64,000 nt of DNA from Bretschneidera sinensis (lineage: Eukaryota; Streptophyta; Magnoliopsida; Brassicales; Akaniaceae): positions 104,421,588 through 104,485,587 of the forward strand of contig CM043702.1 in the NCBI GenBank assembly GCA_023935145.1. The letters run 5' to 3'. Position 1 is the first letter of the stretch. Each line of letters starts with the position of its first letter. Both the position numbers and the translations under genes were made by a program. Shown one piece after another: positions 62,957 to 64,000 of this stretch. The notes under the pieces were generated by a model that was not told the origin of the DNA, made no database searches, and worked only from the letters and a program-made list of their open reading frames with translations.

Positions 62957-63798
62957 CATCTTCCTATTCAAGTTCCAATTGGTCCAGTTACAAGGGCTCG
63001 AGCTAAACGGTTCAGGAAAACTCTTAATGGGCTGATTCAACATATTTGGGCTAAGAACCATCTTTGGCGGCCCAAGGATGATGCTATACGTGATCCACAA
63101 GGATGAGTTTCCATAATTCAAGCTTTGGAATAATCCAGCAACTAAAGATTGTGAATTAAAAATCTTAATTCCCCAAAATTGGAGACTTATTCGTTTTGGT
63201 TGGCTCATCAAGGAAAATGACAGGCTGCAATTTTACTTATTACATTTTCTTAAATGTTTCCTTATTAATTTAATTGCTGAATTGTAAGCTCGCATGCCAA
63301 GTTAGGTACTTTCCTTATTTGGATTTTAGGTTACTAGAATTCTATTTAGGTTTATTTCCTATTTCTTAGTTTCCTATTCCTACCAAAATTCTATTTAAGT
63401 TTATTTCTTATTTCTTAGTTTCATTTTTCTAATTGGTTTTGAATTCTCATGTATTTAAATAGCTATTGGCTTTTTGAAATAAAACAATTCAGATTTGATT
63501 CATACTTTTGGAGAGAAAATTGTCTTTGGTTCTTTTAGAACTTCTGAACTTATCGAAGTTTTCGTGGCGTTCATCTTCGACTTATCAATCAATCCTTCCA
63601 TAATTGATTGTGGCATCTTCATTATACTAAGGATCTTGCTTCCGTATAAGCAACGGGTCGCGGTATCAGTCTTCATTATACCAAGGTTCTTGCTTCAATA
63701 TAAGCAACAGGTCGCGGTCTCACATAAATCTGCTTCTAGACGATCTTGGAAGTCTTCTTGATCCATCAAGTTCTTAGTTCTTGGTGTGGATCATTTCA
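62932..63798 (+). repeat. G12 3' LTR, type I (867 bp)
   Basis: tgatgaggacacggc...ggatcatttca, sharing the unusual ending catttca (others catatca) with the G11 solo LTR, which supports a common origin of the two. Confidence 0.92.
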
Positions 63799-64000
63799 CT
63801 TTTTTCAAAAAATTTACAAAATCTTTAAATGTTTCATCCTTATAAGCCATAAAGATAACAAAAGTATATATAGAATAGTCATCCATAATAACAAGAGCAT
63901 ATTGGTGGTCACCTAAATTAATAGTCCTAATTAGTACAAATAAGTCCATATGTGAAAGTTGTAATGGTCTAGAAGTTGAAAGAAATTTTTTGTTTATTTA
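63799..64000 (-). pseudogene. Copia C4 integrase, second copy of flank and continuation
   Basis: Repeats 61473-61561, then continues with the integrase core region (reverse strand of ataacaagagcatattggtgg, as C2 near 39625-39660) to the end of the window. Confidence 0.85.

Larger units (their letters stand above)
61562..63798 (+). mobile_element. Ty3/gypsy element G12 (type I), 5'-truncated
   Basis: Starts in the linker/reverse transcriptase region at 61562 and continues to deletion type 1, the C-terminus, the polypurine tract (aagaggaggggaa, 62919-62931) and a complete 3' LTR. Then the same copia C4 flank as after the solo LTR. It lacks 5' LTR, gag and protease core. Confidence 0.9.

Overview
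The window is repeat-rich, AT-rich plant nuclear DNA, most likely from a dicot; the species cannot be read from it. I recognise no intact host gene, tRNA, rRNA or CRISPR array. Almost everything identifiable is LTR retrotransposon sequence in successive layers of nesting, as expected of gene-poor (perhaps pericentromeric) heterochromatin. Plant retroelement features used are the TG...CA LTR ends, primer-binding sites matching initiator tRNA-Met (TGGTATCAGAGC), polypurine tracts, and Ty3/gypsy or Ty1/copia domain order.

Layout. 1-1425: probable LTR of an unrelated Ty3-type element with an snRNA-like promoter. 1431-5333: minus-strand Ty3/gypsy copy G1 of the family that dominates the window. 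5334-7479: unassigned. 7480-11650: a LINE-type RNase H remnant abutting a second, unrelated gypsy element, G2. 11651-15044: AT-rich DNA with a roughly 1-kb terminal-inverted-repeat transposon (12834-13847) and a small copia-type LTR (14597-14815). 15045-24722: gypsy copy G3, split by a young copia element C1 (18415-23749). 24918-32048: minus-strand LTR-internal-LTR-internal chain (G4, G5). 32049-39999: minus-strand copia C2 with an env-like ORF remnant, split by gypsy copy G6. 40000-55736: plus-strand chain G7-G8-G9-G10 sharing LTRs, ending in an inverted LTR. 55737-58787: copia C3 gag, primer-binding site and LTR, probably the 5' half of C2. 58788-64000: another copia pol fragment (C4) holding a solo LTR and, in tandem, a second truncated gypsy copy (G12) at apparently the same target site.

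The main gypsy family has two LTR subfamilies: type I (about 770-870 bp) and type II (up to about 1,035 bp, with a 48-bp duplication). Every type I copy that reaches the 3' end carries one RNase H-integrase deletion, and every comparable type II copy carries another. Three type I copies also share a gag deletion. This suggests deletion derivatives that were mobilised in trans rather than independent decay. A related third LTR type (60104-60873) sits as a solo LTR inside a type I LTR.

No working system (toxin, defence, metabolic) is visible. The most interesting items are the two non-autonomous sublineages, the tandem solo-LTR/full-element structure at the right end, the frame-preserving deletions in C1, the palindrome arrays in the copia LTR and upstream of its env-like ORF, the snRNA-like promoter in the leftmost LTR, and several filler-DNA junctions.
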